From the NCBI GenBank assembly GCA_016281435.1, contig JAEEIQ010000084.1:1-24493 (forward strand): DNA of 24,493 bases. The letters run 5' to 3'. The position numbers were made by a program, and so were the translations under genes. This document shows positions 23,947-24,493 of this stretch, in pieces. The stretch is from Bacteroidales bacterium (GTDB lineage: Bacteria > Bacteroidota > Bacteroidia > Bacteroidales > UBA932). How positions within the stretch are numbered: the stretch's first letter is position 1; each line of letters starts with the position of its first letter. A model generated the notes under the pieces. The model was not told the origin of the DNA. It saw only the letters and a list, made by a program, of their open reading frames with translations, and made no database searches.

Positions 23947-24493
23947 CTACAGGGTGTTGAGGTCCTGGACCATCTCGTCCTTGCGGCCGACGATGATATC
24001 CTGATAGTCCTTCAGTCCGGTACCGGCAGGAATCAGGTGGCCGCAGATGACGTTCTCCTTCAGGCCTTCAAGGTGGTCGACGCGGGCGCGGATGGCGGCC
24101 TCGCTGAGCACCTTGGTGGTCTCCTGGAAGGATGCGGCGGAGATGAAGCTTCCGGTCTTGAGGGCCGCGCGGGTGATGCCCTGGAGCACGAGGCGGGCGG
24201 TCGCCGGCTGGGCGTCGCGCACCACCATGGTCTTCAGGCCCTGACGGCTCAGGGACTCGTTCTCGCTGCGGAGCTGGCGGGCTCCGATGATGTCGCCTTC
24301 CTTGAAGAGGCGGCTGTCACCGGGCTCGAGGACTATGGACTTGCCGTAGATGGCATCGTTGACATCCATGAAATTCCACTTGTCCACAAGCTCCTCGGGC
24401 AGGAACTCGGTGTCTCCGGGATTGGTTATCTCCACCTTGCGCATCATCTGGCGCACGATGATCTCGAAATGCTTGTCGTTGATCTTCACACCC
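23947..24493 (-). CDS. rpoC: RNA polymerase beta' subunit, C-terminal part
   Basis: The last 180 or so residues of RpoC, open to the right edge of the window. The frame reads [20 protein letters not shown], then [10 protein letters not shown], and near the end [20 protein letters not shown] followed by [17 protein letters not shown]. These are the invariant C-terminal segments that pack near the trigger-loop base and the omega-binding region. The tail ends shortly after, in QDLNTL. The rest of the gene and rpoB would lie to the right. The sequence looks intact and ordinary for Bacteroidetes. Confidence 0.97.
   Translation of the reverse strand, partial: GVKINDKHFEIIVRQMMRKVEITNPGDTEFLPEELVDKWNFMDVNDAIYGKSIVLEPGDSRLFKEGDIIGARQLRSENESLSRQGLKTMVVRDAQPATARLVLQGITRAALKTGSFISAASFQETTKVLSEAAIRARVDHLEGLKENVICGHLIPAGTGLKDYQDIIVGRKDEMVQDLNTL

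Overview
The window looks like a chromosomal piece of a GC-rich member of the Bacteroidales. The evidence is a SusD C-terminus, a DUF5017-type lipoprotein, many Bacteroidetes-type lipoproteins, -7 promoter boxes of the form TAnnTTTG, and no obvious Shine-Dalgarno sites. The GC level and gene content would suit an Alistipes-like or related uncultured gut lineage, but that placement is a guess. No tRNA, rRNA, CRISPR array, insertion sequence or phage gene was seen, and no gap between genes exceeds 300 bases.

Bases 1-18885 are the downstream part of a polysaccharide utilization locus (PUL). It begins inside a SusD-type glycan-binding lipoprotein, followed by a DUF5017-like lipoprotein and an exported FAD-dependent oxidoreductase. 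A new promoter then drives two tandem paralogous beta-helix lipoproteins. Convergent to these are two further large beta-helix lipoproteins on the minus strand. From a divergent promoter region run two serine-type sulfatases and a Tat-exported DUF3604 lipoprotein. A radical-SAM anaerobic sulfatase-maturating enzyme follows on the minus strand and would activate both sulfatases. The set points to a sulfated, probably acidic glycan: surface lipoproteins bind and cut it, and sulfatases remove its sulfate. The substrate itself cannot be read from the sequence.

Bases 20226-23945 are a sulfur amino-acid region. It contains MetY-type O-acetylhomoserine sulfhydrylase, a divergent Lrp/AsnC regulator, and a cysK-cysE pair overlapping by 4 bp. 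Upstream of cysK, straight after the end of rpoC, lies an unlisted 30-codon ORF with Cys-Cys-Cys and Cys-Cys runs, followed by a strong intrinsic terminator. The window closes in the 3' end of rpoC.

The most novel-looking elements are: (1) a module of about 165 residues shared by all four beta-helix lipoproteins and joined to two different types of beta-helix; (2) the Cys-rich mini-ORF between rpoC and cysK; and (3) several genes whose -7 box lies only 4-7 bases before the start codon, which predicts leaderless or near-leaderless mRNAs.
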